This document shows positions 43,670-53,033 of a DNA stretch of 64,000 bases, piece by piece. The translations under genes and the position numbers were made by a program. The notes under the pieces were generated by a model, which saw nothing but the letters and a program-made list of their open reading frames with translations, ran no database searches and was not told the origin of the DNA. This DNA is from Clostridium_AD sp964467165. GTDB lineage: Bacteria > Bacillota > Clostridia > Clostridiales > Clostridiaceae. Each line of letters opens with the position of its first letter. Positions within the stretch are counted from its first letter, which is position 1. The stretch spans positions 9,629-73,628 of the forward strand of contig CAYXOL010000021.1 of the NCBI GenBank assembly GCA_964467165.1. The letters run 5' to 3'.

Positions 43670-46492
43670 TTATAACATCTTTTTCAAATATTGTCCTGTA
43701 TATGAATTTACATTTAGTGATATTTCTTTAGGAGTTCCAGTGCACATAATGTAACCTCCCTTATCTCCACCCTCAGGTCCTAAATCTATAATATAGTCTG
43801 AGCACTTTATAACATCTAAATTATGCTCTATTACCACTACTGTGTTCCCGGCGTCAACTAATCTTTGAAGTATTTTAATAAGTTTGCTAACATCATCAAT
43901 ATGGAGCCCCGTAGTTGGTTCATCTAAAATATAAAAAGTCTTACCTGTACTCCTCTTAGATAATTCTGAGGCCAGTTTAATTCTTTGAGCCTCACCACCA
44001 GATAATTGGGTGGAAGGCTGACCTAGTCTAATGTATCCTAGTCCAACATCTATCAATGTTTTAAATTTACTATGGATTCTTGGAATATTTTCAAAGAATC
44101 TTACAGCTTCTTCAACAGTCATATTTAAAATTTCATCAATATTTTTACCCTTATACTTAACCTCCAAGGTTTCCCTATTGTATCTTTTTCCTTTGCAAAC
44201 CTCACAGGGCACATATACATCAGATAAAAACTGCATTTCTATTTTAATTATTCCATCACCCTTGCAAGCCTCACAACGTCCACCCTTTACATTAAAGCTA
44301 AATCTACCTGGCTTATAACCTCGTATTTTCGCTTCTGAGCTCATAGCAAAAACATCGCGAATTTTATCAAATACCCCTGTATAGGTAGCTGGATTAGATC
44401 TTGGAGTACGCCCAATAGGACCCTGATCAATATCTATAATATTATCTATATTCTCTACGCCTAAAATATCTTTATGTAGCCCTGCATTCTTTTTAGATTT
44501 GTTCAGCTTCTTGTTAAGACCTTTATACAGAATTTCATTTACTAAAGTACTCTTTCCAGAGCCTGAAACGCCCGTAACAGAAGTAAATACACCCAGCGGG
44601 AAATCCACACTAACATTCTTAAGATTATTTTGCTTGGCATTTATTATTTTTATACATGAGCCATTTGACACTCTAGTTGAATCTGGTACCTCAATCTTCT
44701 TTTTACCACTTAAATACTGCCCTGTAATTGAAGCTTCGCAGTTTTTTATGTCCTCAATTGTTCCTGCAGCCACAATTTCCCCACCATGTTCTCCAGCTCC
44801 TGGCCCAATATCTACAATATAATCTGCTGCCATCATAGTGTCCTCATCATGTTCTACAACAACTAAACTATTACCTAAATCTCTTAAATGTTTTAATGTC
44901 TTAATAAGTTTTTCATTATCCCTTTGATGAAGGCCAATGCTAGGTTCGTCCAAAATATATAAAACTCCCATGAGGCTTGAACCTATTTGAGTTGCTAGTC
45001 TTATCCTCTGTGCTTCTCCACCGGACAAGGTACCTGCAGCTCTTGTTAAATTTAGATAATCAAGGCCAACATTAGTAAGGAAGCTGAGCCTACTACTTAT
45101 TTCTTTTAAAATTTGAGTAGCTATCATCTCATTTTTTTCTGATAATTTTATTTTTTCTAAAAATTTTATTTCATCTGTAATGGACATGTTGCAAAATTCA
45201 TATATATTCTTTTCTCCTACAGTTACTGCCAGTACCTCTGGACTTAGCCTTGCACCATTACACTTAGGACATGCATTATCTCCCATATATTGTTCTACTT
45301 CTCTTTTTATATAATCAGAAGAGGTTTCAAAATATCTCCTTTTTAAATTATTAATAATCCCTTCATAAACATGATTAAAGGTCCCTGTTCTATACTCCTT
45401 AACATACTCTACCTTTATTCTTTCTCCATTAGTTCCATATAACAGTATTTTAAGAATTTCCGGGTCATATTTTTCTATGGGCGTATCTAAATTAAACTTA
45501 TATTTTTCGCTTAGTGCCTTGAGTACTGCAAAAGTCCAAGAATCCTCTTTAAGACTACCCTCACCAAAGGACAAAATAGCTCCACCTAAAATACTCTTGC
45601 TTTTATCTGGTATAATTAAATCCTCATCAATTTCCATAAGAGTACCAAGTCCATCGCAGGTATCACACTTACCATAAGGAGCGTTAAAAGAAAACATTCT
45701 AGGCTCCAGTTCCCCTAGACTTATACCACAATCCGGACAAGCAAAATGTTCACTGAAAAGCATGTCTTCTCCGTCTACTACACTGGCTATGGCAGTTCCT
45801 TCTCCTAATTTTAAAGCACTTTCTAATGATTCAGAAAGCCTACCACGGATCTCCTCTTTTACTGCAACTCTATCAATGACTATTTCAATACTATGTTTCT
45901 TGGTCTTTGCAAGCTTTATATCTTCTTCCATAAGCTCTACTATATCGCCATCTATTCTAGCCCTAACAAAACCATTCTTTTTAATATTTTCTATTATCTT
46001 AACATGCTCACCTTTTTTTCCCCTTATTATGGGCGACAAAATTGAAAGCTTAGTTTTTGGTGGCATCTCCATTATTCTATCCACCATCTGGTCCACAGTT
46101 TGCTGAGAAATCACCTTGCCACATTTAGGACAATGAGGCGTTCCAACTTTAGCATAAAGCAATCTCAAGTAATCGTAAATTTCAGTTACTGTACCTACTG
46201 TAGACCGCGGATTTCTATTGGTAGTTTTCTGGTCTATAGAAATGGCAGGAGATAGCCCCTCTATGTACTCAACATCCGGTTTATCCATATTACCTAAAAA
46301 CTGCCTTGCGTAGGCTGACAACGACTCTACATACCGTCTTTGACCTTCTGCATATAATGTATCAAAAGCCAGTGAGGACTTACCCGACCCTGAAAGTCCA
46401 GTAAACACTACAAATTTATCTCTTGGTATCTCTAAATCTACATTTTTTAAATTATTAACCTTAGCGCCCTTTATAAAAATCTTATCCCTCAT
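43670..46492 (-). CDS. uvrA: Excinuclease ABC subunit A
   Basis: A 940-residue UvrA with two ABC modules: Walker A GLSGSGKSSLAFDT and GVSGSGKSTLVNEI, signatures LSGGEAQRIRLA and LSGGEAQRIKLA, and zinc-finger cysteines (CPKCGK, CPDCG...CDTC, CEACKGDG...CEVCKG). It scans DNA for damage and loads UvrB. The ATG at 46490-46492 follows GAGGAGTGAAATT; an ATG five codons upstream is part of the ribosome binding site region. It follows uvrB by 32 bp and is under the same SOS box. Confidence 0.96.
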   Translation of the reverse strand: MRDKIFIKGAKVNNLKNVDLEIPRDKFVVFTGLSGSGKSSLAFDTLYAEGQRRYVESLSAYARQFLGNMDKPDVEYIEGLSPAISIDQKTTNRNPRSTVGTVTEIYDYLRLLYAKVGTPHCPKCGKVISQQTVDQMVDRIMEMPPKTKLSILSPIIRGKKGEHVKIIENIKKNGFVRARIDGDIVELMEEDIKLAKTKKHSIEIVIDRVAVKEEIRGRLSESLESALKLGEGTAIASVVDGEDMLFSEHFACPDCGISLGELEPRMFSFNAPYGKCDTCDGLGTLMEIDEDLIIPDKSKSILGGAILSFGEGSLKEDSWTFAVLKALSEKYKFNLDTPIEKYDPEILKILLYGTNGERIKVEYVKEYRTGTFNHVYEGIINNLKRRYFETSSDYIKREVEQYMGDNACPKCNGARLSPEVLAVTVGEKNIYEFCNMSITDEIKFLEKIKLSEKNEMIATQILKEISSRLSFLTNVGLDYLNLTRAAGTLSGGEAQRIRLATQIGSSLMGVLYILDEPSIGLHQRDNEKLIKTLKHLRDLGNSLVVVEHDEDTMMAADYIVDIGPGAGEHGGEIVAAGTIEDIKNCEASITGQYLSGKKKIEVPDSTRVSNGSCIKIINAKQNNLKNVSVDFPLGVFTSVTGVSGSGKSTLVNEILYKGLNKKLNKSKKNAGLHKDILGVENIDNIIDIDQGPIGRTPRSNPATYTGVFDKIRDVFAMSSEAKIRGYKPGRFSFNVKGGRCEACKGDGIIKIEMQFLSDVYVPCEVCKGKRYNRETLEVKYKGKNIDEILNMTVEEAVRFFENIPRIHSKFKTLIDVGLGYIRLGQPSTQLSGGEAQRIKLASELSKRSTGKTFYILDEPTTGLHIDDVSKLIKILQRLVDAGNTVVVIEHNLDVIKCSDYIIDLGPEGGDKGGYIMCTGTPKEISLNVNSYTGQYLKKML

Positions 46493-46524
46493 AATTTCAC
46501 TCCTCATGTGCTTTCCTTAAATCA

Positions 46525-48510
46525 TTAAATATTCTTAATTTGCTTTTTTAGTTTATAAATTATATCTCTAAGCTGTGCTGCTCTTTCAAACTGTAAATCC
46601 TTAGCTGCTTGCTTCATTTCACTTTCATACTTATCCATTAATTTTTTAGTTTCATCGTAATTTGCTTCCATAGCAGCTTCAAGGGTCTCATATACCACTT
46701 CTTCCTCAGCCACAGTAACTGCTCCCAGTACATCTCTAATATCTTTCATAATAGTGGTTGGTGTGATATCATTGTCTTTGTTATAGTCCATCTGAAGTTT
46801 TCTACGTCTATTAGTTTCATCTATAGCCTTCTTCATAGACTTTGTTATTCTGTCCGCATACATTATTACTTTACTCTCTGAATTTCTTGCAGCCCTTCCT
46901 ATGGTTTGGATTAATGAAGTCTCTGAACGCAAAAATCCTTCTTTATCCGCATCCAGAATTGCCACAAGAGCTACTTCAGGAATATCCAAGCCTTCCCTTA
47001 AAAGATTAATACCTACTAATACATCAAAAGTGCCTAGTCTAAGATCTTGAATAATCTTCATTCTTTCTATAGTATCAATATCCGAATGTAGATAAGTAAC
47101 TTTCATATCCATTTCTCTAAAGTATTTAGTCAAATCCTCTGACATCTTTTTAGTAAGTGTCGTAACTAAAATTCTAAATCCTTTTTTTATTGTGTCCTGA
47201 ATACTAGCATATAAATCATCTATTTGCCCTTTAACAGGTCTAATGGATATTTCAGGGTCTAGTAGCCCTGTAGGTCTTATCACTTGCTCTGCAGTATTTT
47301 CACTATGTTCTGCCTCATATACGTTTGGGGTGGCACTTACAAAAACTGTCTGATTCATAGTACCCTCAAACTCTTCAAAGGTTAGTGGCCTATTATCAAA
47401 GGCAGAAGGAAGTCTAAATCCATAATCAATTAGATTAGTCTTTCTTGATCTATCTCCACCATACATAGCTCTGACCTGTGGAAGAGTTACATGACTTTCA
47501 TCTATAAACATTAAAAAATCCTCAGGAAAATAATGCATCAAAGTTTGAGGTGCAGTACCTGCAGGTCTACCATCCATAATTCTAGAATAGTTTTCTATAC
47601 CACTACAGTAGCCAACTTCTCTTATCATTTCAATATCAAAGTTGGTTCTTTGCTTAAGTCTTTGCGCCTCTAACAATTTATCCTGTGATATAAGTTCTTT
47701 TAATCTATGCTCTAATTCCTCTTCTATTTGTTCTATAGCAGGCTCTAATTTTTCCTTTGAAGTGGCAAAATGGGAAGCCGGGAAAATAGACACATGTTTA
47801 CGTGCCCCAATAATTTCCCCTGTCAGCGAATCAAAGGATCTAATCTTTTCTATTTCATCACCAAAAAACTCTACCCTAATCCCTTCGCTAGAGGAAGACG
47901 CTGGAAATATATCCACAGTATCTCCTCTTACTCTAAAGGTTCCACGAATAAAATTAATATCATTTCTCTCATATTGAATATCTACTAATTGCCTTAAAAC
48001 TTCATTTCTATCCTTTTCCATGCCTTCTCTAAGAGAAACGGTAAGTTTTTTATACTCTTCAGGGTTTCCAAGTCCATATATACAGGAAACTGAAGCCACT
48101 ACAATAACATCATTACGCTCAAGTAGCGCTGATGTAGCTGAATGTCTTAATTTATCAATATCATCATTTACAGATGAATCTTTTTCTATAAAAGTATCCG
48201 TTTGTGCAATATAAGCCTCAGGTTGGTAATAATCATAATAAGACACAAAATACTCCACACAGTTGTCAGGAAAAAACTCCCTAAATTCTGAACAAAGTTG
48301 TGCCGCTAAAACCTTATTATGAGCCAGCACTAAAGTAGGCTTCTGAACTTTTTGAATAATATTCGCCATAGTAAAGGTCTTACCTGAACCAGTTACTCCT
48401 TTAAGAGTTTGAAACTTTTTCCCTTCTTCAATCCCTGCAACGAGACTATCAATAGCTCGTGGTTGATCTCCAGTAGGTTTAAACTTTGACTGTAATTTAA
48501 ATTCATTCAT
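46525..48510 (-). CDS. uvrB: Excinuclease ABC subunit B
   Basis: A 661-residue UvrB, usual length. Walker A GVTGSGKTFT, the beta-hairpin region YYDYYQPEAYIA, helicase motif IDESHVTLPQ, QTIGRAARN and the C-terminal UVR motif (AKDLQFERAAQLRDII). It verifies lesions and recruits UvrC. The ATG at 48508-48510 is chosen because the family starts there (MNEFKLQSKFKPTGDQP) and AGGCGGTGG precedes it; the upstream extension crosses the promoter/SOS region. The gene order minJ-like, uvrB, uvrA is that of Bacillus but here an accessory stretch of about 9 kb precedes uvrB. Confidence 0.96.
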   Translation of the reverse strand: MNEFKLQSKFKPTGDQPRAIDSLVAGIEEGKKFQTLKGVTGSGKTFTMANIIQKVQKPTLVLAHNKVLAAQLCSEFREFFPDNCVEYFVSYYDYYQPEAYIAQTDTFIEKDSSVNDDIDKLRHSATSALLERNDVIVVASVSCIYGLGNPEEYKKLTVSLREGMEKDRNEVLRQLVDIQYERNDINFIRGTFRVRGDTVDIFPASSSSEGIRVEFFGDEIEKIRSFDSLTGEIIGARKHVSIFPASHFATSKEKLEPAIEQIEEELEHRLKELISQDKLLEAQRLKQRTNFDIEMIREVGYCSGIENYSRIMDGRPAGTAPQTLMHYFPEDFLMFIDESHVTLPQVRAMYGGDRSRKTNLIDYGFRLPSAFDNRPLTFEEFEGTMNQTVFVSATPNVYEAEHSENTAEQVIRPTGLLDPEISIRPVKGQIDDLYASIQDTIKKGFRILVTTLTKKMSEDLTKYFREMDMKVTYLHSDIDTIERMKIIQDLRLGTFDVLVGINLLREGLDIPEVALVAILDADKEGFLRSETSLIQTIGRAARNSESKVIMYADRITKSMKKAIDETNRRRKLQMDYNKDNDITPTTIMKDIRDVLGAVTVAEEEVVYETLEAAMEANYDETKKLMDKYESEMKQAAKDLQFERAAQLRDIIYKLKKQIKNI

Positions 48511-48573
48511 AAAAAACCACCGCCTTGTATTCCTCTTGCTGCGATAACAACTATTAATTGCTATCATGTATCT

Positions 48574-48585
48574 GAACATTTGTTC
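48574..48585. promoter_or_regulatory. LexA (SOS) box of uvrBA
   Basis: GAACATTTGTTC, on the minus strand within CGAACAAATGTTCA, matches the Gram-positive LexA consensus CGAAC-N4-GTTCG but for the last base. It lies about 3-14 nt past the predicted start of transcription, where LexA would block RNA polymerase. Confidence 0.88.
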
Positions 48586-48594
48586 GTCTATTAC

Positions 48595-48623
48595 ATTCTA
48601 ACTATAAGTTTTTGATATGTCAA
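48595..48623 (-). promoter_or_regulatory. Sigma-A promoter of uvrBA
   Basis: Minus strand -35 TTGACA (48618-48623), 17-bp spacer, -10 TAGAAT (48595-48600), just upstream of the SOS box. Confidence 0.8.
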
Positions 48624-48713
48624 TATACCCTACCACTATTTTTTCTGGTAAGTTATATAATTAGCAAATATAATATTATGTATAATTTGATGTTATGAAA
48701 GGAGATAACTACT

Positions 48714-48950
48714 ATGCCAGAATTTGTTACTACAATTACTAAAATTATAATTATTGTCTTAGGTCTTGTATTTATTTATGGCCTGTTAACTGCCATAATT
48801 CCAAAATTCATGTGGGAAACCTTCGAAAGTTGGAAAGCCACAAAAGAGCCGCCTAAAACATTTTTCATAACACGGCGAATAGCAGGCCTTGTTATAATGC
48901 TTATTGTTATTTCCATATTTTTATTTCCACATATTATGAACAAACAATAA
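48714..48950 (+). CDS. Small two-helix membrane protein
   Basis: A 78-residue protein with membrane helices at about 8-28 and 54-74, joined by a short soluble loop containing KATKEPPKTFFITRR. ATG follows AAAGGAGATAACTACT. Divergent from uvrB. No family recognised; similar small proteins are common in Firmicutes with unknown function. Confidence 0.75.
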   Translation: MPEFVTTITKIIIIVLGLVFIYGLLTAIIPKFMWETFESWKATKEPPKTFFITRRIAGLVIMLIVISIFLFPHIMNKQ

Positions 48951-48956
48951 AATAAT

Positions 48957-49418
48957 TTATAATTTAAGCTCCATTTTTAGATCTGATTCTATATATTTGT
49001 TATTTACAACAGAAATTTCTTTAAACCCAAATTTATTATACAAGGATATGGCTGAAGTTAATATATGATTTGTATAAAGAATTATTGACTTTGCCTTCTC
49101 TTGATTTGCAATAAATATACATTTTTCCATTAATGTATTTCCTATGCTTAGTCCCTGATACTTTTCAGTTACAGCAAGTTTTGCTATCTCAAAAGTATTC
49201 TCATCAACTCTTATTAAAGATACTGTTCCTACCATTTTTTCACCATATTTAGCAAAAAACACGTAGCCACCTTTATCTAATATTATTTCCTTAGGATTGC
49301 TTATAATTCTTTCATCTTCTGGTTCTAATAATAAGTATTTTTCCAACCATTCGTAAGAAAGTCGCTTTAAATCCTCATGATATCGTTCTTCATATTCTAT
49401 AACTTTTAGTTGCTCCAT
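48957..49418 (-). CDS. GNAT-family N-acetyltransferase
   Basis: A 153-residue GNAT. The acetyl-CoA loop is KYQGLSIGNTLMEK (motif A with Q/RxxGxG/A variant), preceded by the strand FEIAKLAVTEK; motif B is ISLYNKFGFKEIS. It transfers acetyl groups to an unknown small molecule or protein amine. ATG at 49416-49418 behind GTGAGGCGTAAT is preferred to an upstream GTG that overlaps the ribosome binding site. Convergent with the small membrane protein gene, whose end is 6 bp away. Confidence 0.85.
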   Translation of the reverse strand: MEQLKVIEYEERYHEDLKRLSYEWLEKYLLLEPEDERIISNPKEIILDKGGYVFFAKYGEKMVGTVSLIRVDENTFEIAKLAVTEKYQGLSIGNTLMEKCIFIANQEKAKSIILYTNHILTSAISLYNKFGFKEISVVNNKYIESDLKMELKL

Positions 49419-49523
49419 ATTACGCCTCACTTTCTTATATATTATATCATTAAATCTAATACTTATTGCCTGTAATCCTCCTAATATATTCTATAAATAT
49501 CTTCCTATATGGATAAATCACAT

Positions 49524-49549
49524 AAAAAAATAGGAACCTAAGTCCCTAT
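49524..49549 (-). terminator. Terminator of the acidic membrane protein gene
   Basis: Minus strand ATAGGGA-CTTAGG-TTCCTAT (7 bp with one G-U) followed by TTTTTTTATG. Confidence 0.7.
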
Positions 49550-49571
49550 AGCTAAATATTATTTTATAATT

Positions 49572-50015
49572 CTATTCAATTGGTTCAAGTATTTCTAGCA
49601 TTTCTATATTTTCACCCTCAACAAAATTTTCTTCCATGCCACTGCCCTCTATAGCATCACCTATACTATCTTCAATAATATCGTTACATTCCTCACTTTT
49701 AGTTAGTAACATAAAACAATTCGAAACTTTTTTATTAACCCTGCCAACACAAAATATCAGAAATGCTATGCCTCCATACATACCAATTGGTTCAAACATT
49801 CCTGGCAGCAATTGTGATGTCAATAACGCTTTTCTTACTGTAGCAAGGTCATATCCTTGAGCTATTGCTTGACTAACAGTACTTTTATACAAGAAAATAT
49901 TATTAACTAATAACCCAACCCCAATCAGTGCAACAACAGAAGCTACAATATACATAACAATTGATATGGACCACCCTTTTGATTTTTTAGATACTTTTTT
50001 TTCTTTAATTTCCAT
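49572..50015 (-). CDS. Hypothetical membrane protein with acidic tail
   Basis: A 147-residue protein: lysine-rich N-terminus, two membrane helices (about 17-40 and 75-95) and a very acidic C-terminal third (EECNDIIEDSIGDAIEGSGMEENFVEGENIEMLEILE pattern). No family recognised. The ribosome binding site is weak (GGGGACAAATTATT). It has its own terminator. Confidence 0.65.
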   Translation of the reverse strand: MEIKEKKVSKKSKGWSISIVMYIVASVVALIGVGLLVNNIFLYKSTVSQAIAQGYDLATVRKALLTSQLLPGMFEPIGMYGGIAFLIFCVGRVNKKVSNCFMLLTKSEECNDIIEDSIGDAIEGSGMEENFVEGENIEMLEILEPIE

Positions 50016-50187
50016 AATAATTTGTCCCCATTTCAGCCCTAAAAGACTATCTTATAATTACGATTTAACGCCGAGTTGATATTATTTCTAAAAACATCTT
50101 CTCCCATTAGTTCATATTACTAGATAATTATCTCAGTTAGGTGTCAATAATGTTAACAAATTATAACCATCTACTATGTACTTTTTA

Positions 50188-50220
50188 GTTTCAAGTTTGT
50201 ATTGTAAGTCACGCAAGAGA
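50188..50220. repeat. Relic of the long-inverted-repeat element
   Basis: AGTTTCAAGTTTGTA then TTGTAAGTCACGCAAG matches one terminal arm of the 222-bp element at 57446-57667 (TTGCAAGTCACGCAAG). Only about 33 bp remain. It lies 28 bp past the NlpC/P60 gene stop codon, the same kind of position as the full element after the PDZ gene. Confidence 0.55.
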
Positions 50221-50248
50221 AATTTCATACCTTTTATATCTTAATATT

Positions 50249-51265
50249 TCAGCTTATTATTCTTTTACCTATTACAAAGTTATCTTCATAATAACCAGTA
50301 AGTTCAGATGTTTTTATAACATCACCAGGTTTAGACGAATGCATGAATTTATTATTCCCAATATATATTCCCACATGAGATATCTGAGAAGGTGCTAGTG
50401 AATTTGTGGTAAAGAAGACTAAATCTCCATTTTCAAGATTATTTATATTAACGGATACGCCTTTATTTACCTGTTCCATAGTTGTTCTTGGTAAATTTAT
50501 ACCAAAATTTTTATAACTATACTGTACAAATCCTGAACAGTCAAATCCACCACTTAAATATTCTCCAGTAGCATTGAATTTTGCAGGTGTTGCACCACCC
50601 CCTAAATAAGGTGTACCCAAAAACTTATTTGAATAAGACACTAGCTCATCACCCGTTGTCTTTGTATCATATTGTTGCCCAGCTTCAATATATTCAGCTG
50701 TAGATTCTTCTAACAATACTGGTGCTAGTGCTACTGTAGTTGAACTGCTTGTACTATTTGTATATACAGTTTTCTGACCTGTAATTTTAACATATATAGC
50801 ACTTACATAACTTGTTTTTCCCAAATAAATCACTTTACAAAACCCATTTTCATTTTCAAGAATTATCACTTCACTTCCAAACTTAATAACCCCTGTCACA
50901 GGATAGGTTGAGCCAGCTCCGGCTCTTAGATTTAAAACACTTGCTGTTATAACCCCATATTTTTCAATATAACAGGGTTTCACTGTTGCTACATTTTTAT
51001 CCGTTGTGGTACTTTTCACTAAATTTACATATGTTTTATGTACATATCCAATTTTTCCACCATAATTTATTTTGTAGAAATCCCCCTCTTTTCCAAGTGT
51101 ATTTATCTTTGTGTTCTTTGAAAGAAAACCTGTAACAGAAGCTGTCAGTGAAGGCTTTTGCCTAACACATAATGAAGCTGTATTCACTACTCCACTATCT
51201 GCAAATGCAACTTTGGAACTTAATATTGTAAGCACTGTCACTATGAGGGCTATTGTTTTTTTCAT
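50249..51265 (-). CDS. Secreted NlpC/P60 peptidoglycan hydrolase with two SH3 domains
   Basis: A 338-residue secreted protein. Signal peptide MKKTIALIVTVLTILSSKVAFA, two bacterial SH3 domains (about 25-85 and 105-165; VNTASLCVRQKPS and ASVLNLRAGAGSTYPVTG) for wall binding, a linker, and a C-terminal NlpC/P60 domain with catalytic cysteine in GGFDCSGFVQY and histidine in SHVGIYIG. It cuts stem peptides in cell wall. ATG at 51263-51265 behind AGAAGGTGCGACC is preferred to an upstream start. Located in the accessory stretch. Confidence 0.9.
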   Translation of the reverse strand: MKKTIALIVTVLTILSSKVAFADSGVVNTASLCVRQKPSLTASVTGFLSKNTKINTLGKEGDFYKINYGGKIGYVHKTYVNLVKSTTTDKNVATVKPCYIEKYGVITASVLNLRAGAGSTYPVTGVIKFGSEVIILENENGFCKVIYLGKTSYVSAIYVKITGQKTVYTNSTSSSTTVALAPVLLEESTAEYIEAGQQYDTKTTGDELVSYSNKFLGTPYLGGGATPAKFNATGEYLSGGFDCSGFVQYSYKNFGINLPRTTMEQVNKGVSVNINNLENGDLVFFTTNSLAPSQISHVGIYIGNNKFMHSSKPGDVIKTSELTGYYEDNFVIGKRIIS

Positions 51266-51558
51266 TGGTCGCACCTTCTCTCTATATTTCAAAATTTAAT
51301 TTGATTATATGCCATACCATAACCACTACTTATGATTCGATTTCACATCTACATTTCATCATAATATACCTTATAGCATATATTTCTGTATGTTTGCCAA
51401 TTTATTTTAAATAACATTAAAATTTTCATTAAAATATACTGAAAGCATTATGCAGTGGTAGTTAGTATTATAGCACTTATATCCTAAAAAATTGTTATTT
51501 CTGAAAATTAAAATTTCTCATTAGAGAGAATTCTAGAATATGAAGATTTTACAGACCA

Positions 51559-52008
51559 TTATTCTATACTATTTACATTAGTAGACTTTAGATTAAAATC
51601 TAAAATCTTTGACAATTCATCTATATCACCTTTAAATGGGAAACATAATAATTTATTTTCATTTTCAAAAATTATAAAAAATGGGGGTTGATTTTCAGGA
51701 ATTATTATGTAAACTTCCTGCACATTGGTCCTTAAAAATTTCCCATGCACCTTCACAACAGGCTCAAGCGGAATTCTAATAGCATAACCATCATCTGTAA
51801 GTGGATTATTCTTGCCATAGATACCATCCACATCCTTTATCCAATTCCCCACCATATCATGAATTTTTTTATTTATCTGAACCACTTTCACTACCTTATC
51901 CTGCTTTGGATCAAAAATTTCTGCATACTTAAACTCCTCAGCATTAATAACCATTGAATGCATGATCATAATAAATAATAATATAATAACCCAGGTTTTT
52001 TTAGCCAT
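51559..52008 (-). CDS. Hypothetical secreted protein
   Basis: A 149-residue protein with a signal peptide (MAKKTWVIILLFIMIMHSMVINA) and a soluble domain with no recognised motif; segments include FDPKQDKVVKVVQINKKI and DDGYAIRIPLEPVVKV. ATG at 52006-52008 behind GAGGTGATATTT. A weak hairpin with T run (TTCTC/GAGAA, 51515-51530) follows. Confidence 0.65.
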   Translation of the reverse strand: MAKKTWVIILLFIMIMHSMVINAEEFKYAEIFDPKQDKVVKVVQINKKIHDMVGNWIKDVDGIYGKNNPLTDDGYAIRIPLEPVVKVHGKFLRTNVQEVYIIIPENQPPFFIIFENENKLLCFPFKGDIDELSKILDFNLKSTNVNSIE

Positions 52009-52085
52009 AAATATCACCTCGGGATTAATCTTCCCATAATGATGTAGAGTTATGATACTTAGAAAGGAATGATTATAAGCCTCTT

Positions 52086-52511
52086 CTATCTTACATATGT
52101 CTTGGATATTTTTACTATATCCTCCAAGTTCACATTATACTTTAAAATATGCTCAAGTAGCTCTTCATATTTAGGTTCCTTATATCTATGCGCTATTCTA
52201 TTTCTGATAAGCCTAGATTTTTCAAGAAATATATAAGTATCTTCTTTTATAATTTCATTTTCCTTTAATAAGTTCAAACTCTCATGTAAAGTTATTCCTA
52301 TTCTATACCTTTTTATTTCTTTAAGAACTATAGAACAGAAGTCTTCTAATATGGTATGATAGCTAACAAATAATTGTCTTAAACTTGATTTCGATAATTT
52401 AATAATTAGTTTATCATCCTTTCTATTGGCGAGAACCTCTAGGCACTCATTTATATCAGCAATACATTCTTGCATGTCTTCTATTATTTTCATTAATCTT
52501 TCCTGGTTCAA
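52086..52511 (-). CDS. hepT: HepT-like HEPN toxin
   Basis: A 141-residue all-helical HEPN protein of the DUF86/HepT type, with the RX4HXY motif RNRIAHRY at residues 103-110. HepT proteins are RNases neutralised by the nucleotidyltransferase partner MntA, which AMPylates the tyrosine (type VII toxin-antitoxin). The gene overlaps the mntA-like gene upstream by 4 bp, as usual for this module. The toxin activity is inference from the motif and context. Confidence 0.85.
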   Translation of the reverse strand: MNQERLMKIIEDMQECIADINECLEVLANRKDDKLIIKLSKSSLRQLFVSYHTILEDFCSIVLKEIKRYRIGITLHESLNLLKENEIIKEDTYIFLEKSRLIRNRIAHRYKEPKYEELLEHILKYNVNLEDIVKISKTYVR

Positions 52512-52927
52512 AATAATACATCCCCTTTTCTAAAATATATAAAGTTCTCATTTTCTTTATATATTTTGTCAGTTTCATCATATAATATATCTAAAGATTT
52601 ACTATTGTCTTGTGAATAAATAACCTTACCAGTATTTAAGATATTTATCTTTACAAATAAATCTAGAGTTTCACTCCGCAAATCTAATACATCAATTTCT
52701 CTATTTAAAAGATTCTGCAAGAATAACTCCAAGTCTAAAATATTATCCAACCCAATTTCTTTATTAGCTATCACAGCTATATCAACATCTGACTCCTGAT
52801 TGAATTCATCATTAGTTATACTTCCAAACATAACTATAGTTGTGATGTTTTGTTTATTTACAAAATCAATTACCTGTTTAGATTTTAATTTTTTTATTAT
52901 TTCTGCTTTATCATATACTTTACCCAC
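52508..52927 (-). CDS. mntA: MntA-like nucleotidyltransferase antitoxin
   Basis: A 139-residue minimal nucleotidyltransferase. The catalytic signature GS-x10-DxD is intact: G35 S36 ... D47-V-D49. In type VII systems MntA adds AMP to HepT, abolishing RNase activity. First gene of the pair; ATG follows GTGGGTAAA-like upstream sequence with GGTGATTTATAAGTG. Upstream are two REP-like hairpins. Confidence 0.85.
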   Translation of the reverse strand: MGKVYDKAEIIKKLKSKQVIDFVNKQNITTIVMFGSITNDEFNQESDVDIAVIANKEIGLDNILDLELFLQNLLNREIDVLDLRSETLDLFVKINILNTGKVIYSQDNSKSLDILYDETDKIYKENENFIYFRKGDVLF

Positions 52928-52958
52928 TTATAAATCACCTACTTTACAATATTTTGTT

Positions 52959-52994
52959 CTGAAAGCCCACATCTTTTAAGTGTGGGAGTTTCAG
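52959..52994. repeat. Extended hairpin upstream of the HepT/MntA pair
   Basis: CTGAAA-G-CCCACA-N9-TGTGGG-AG-TTTCAG is an extended palindrome. It resembles subterminal hairpins of IS200/IS605-type elements, but no transposase is nearby. It could also be a terminator for the gene at 53201-53545. Confidence 0.5.
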
Positions 52995-53010
52995 TTAGGT
53001 TAAGACACCT

Positions 53011-53033
53011 AAAATAGTACCTGGCACTATTTT
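53011..53033. repeat. Short REP-like hairpin
   Basis: AAAATAGT-ACCTGGC-ACTATTTT, with the core TAGTACCTGGCACTA resembling RAYT-associated repeats. Confidence 0.45.

Noticed and set aside
46493..46507. Five-codon N-terminal extension of UvrA
   Set aside because: It overlaps the GAGGAG ribosome binding site of the normal start.
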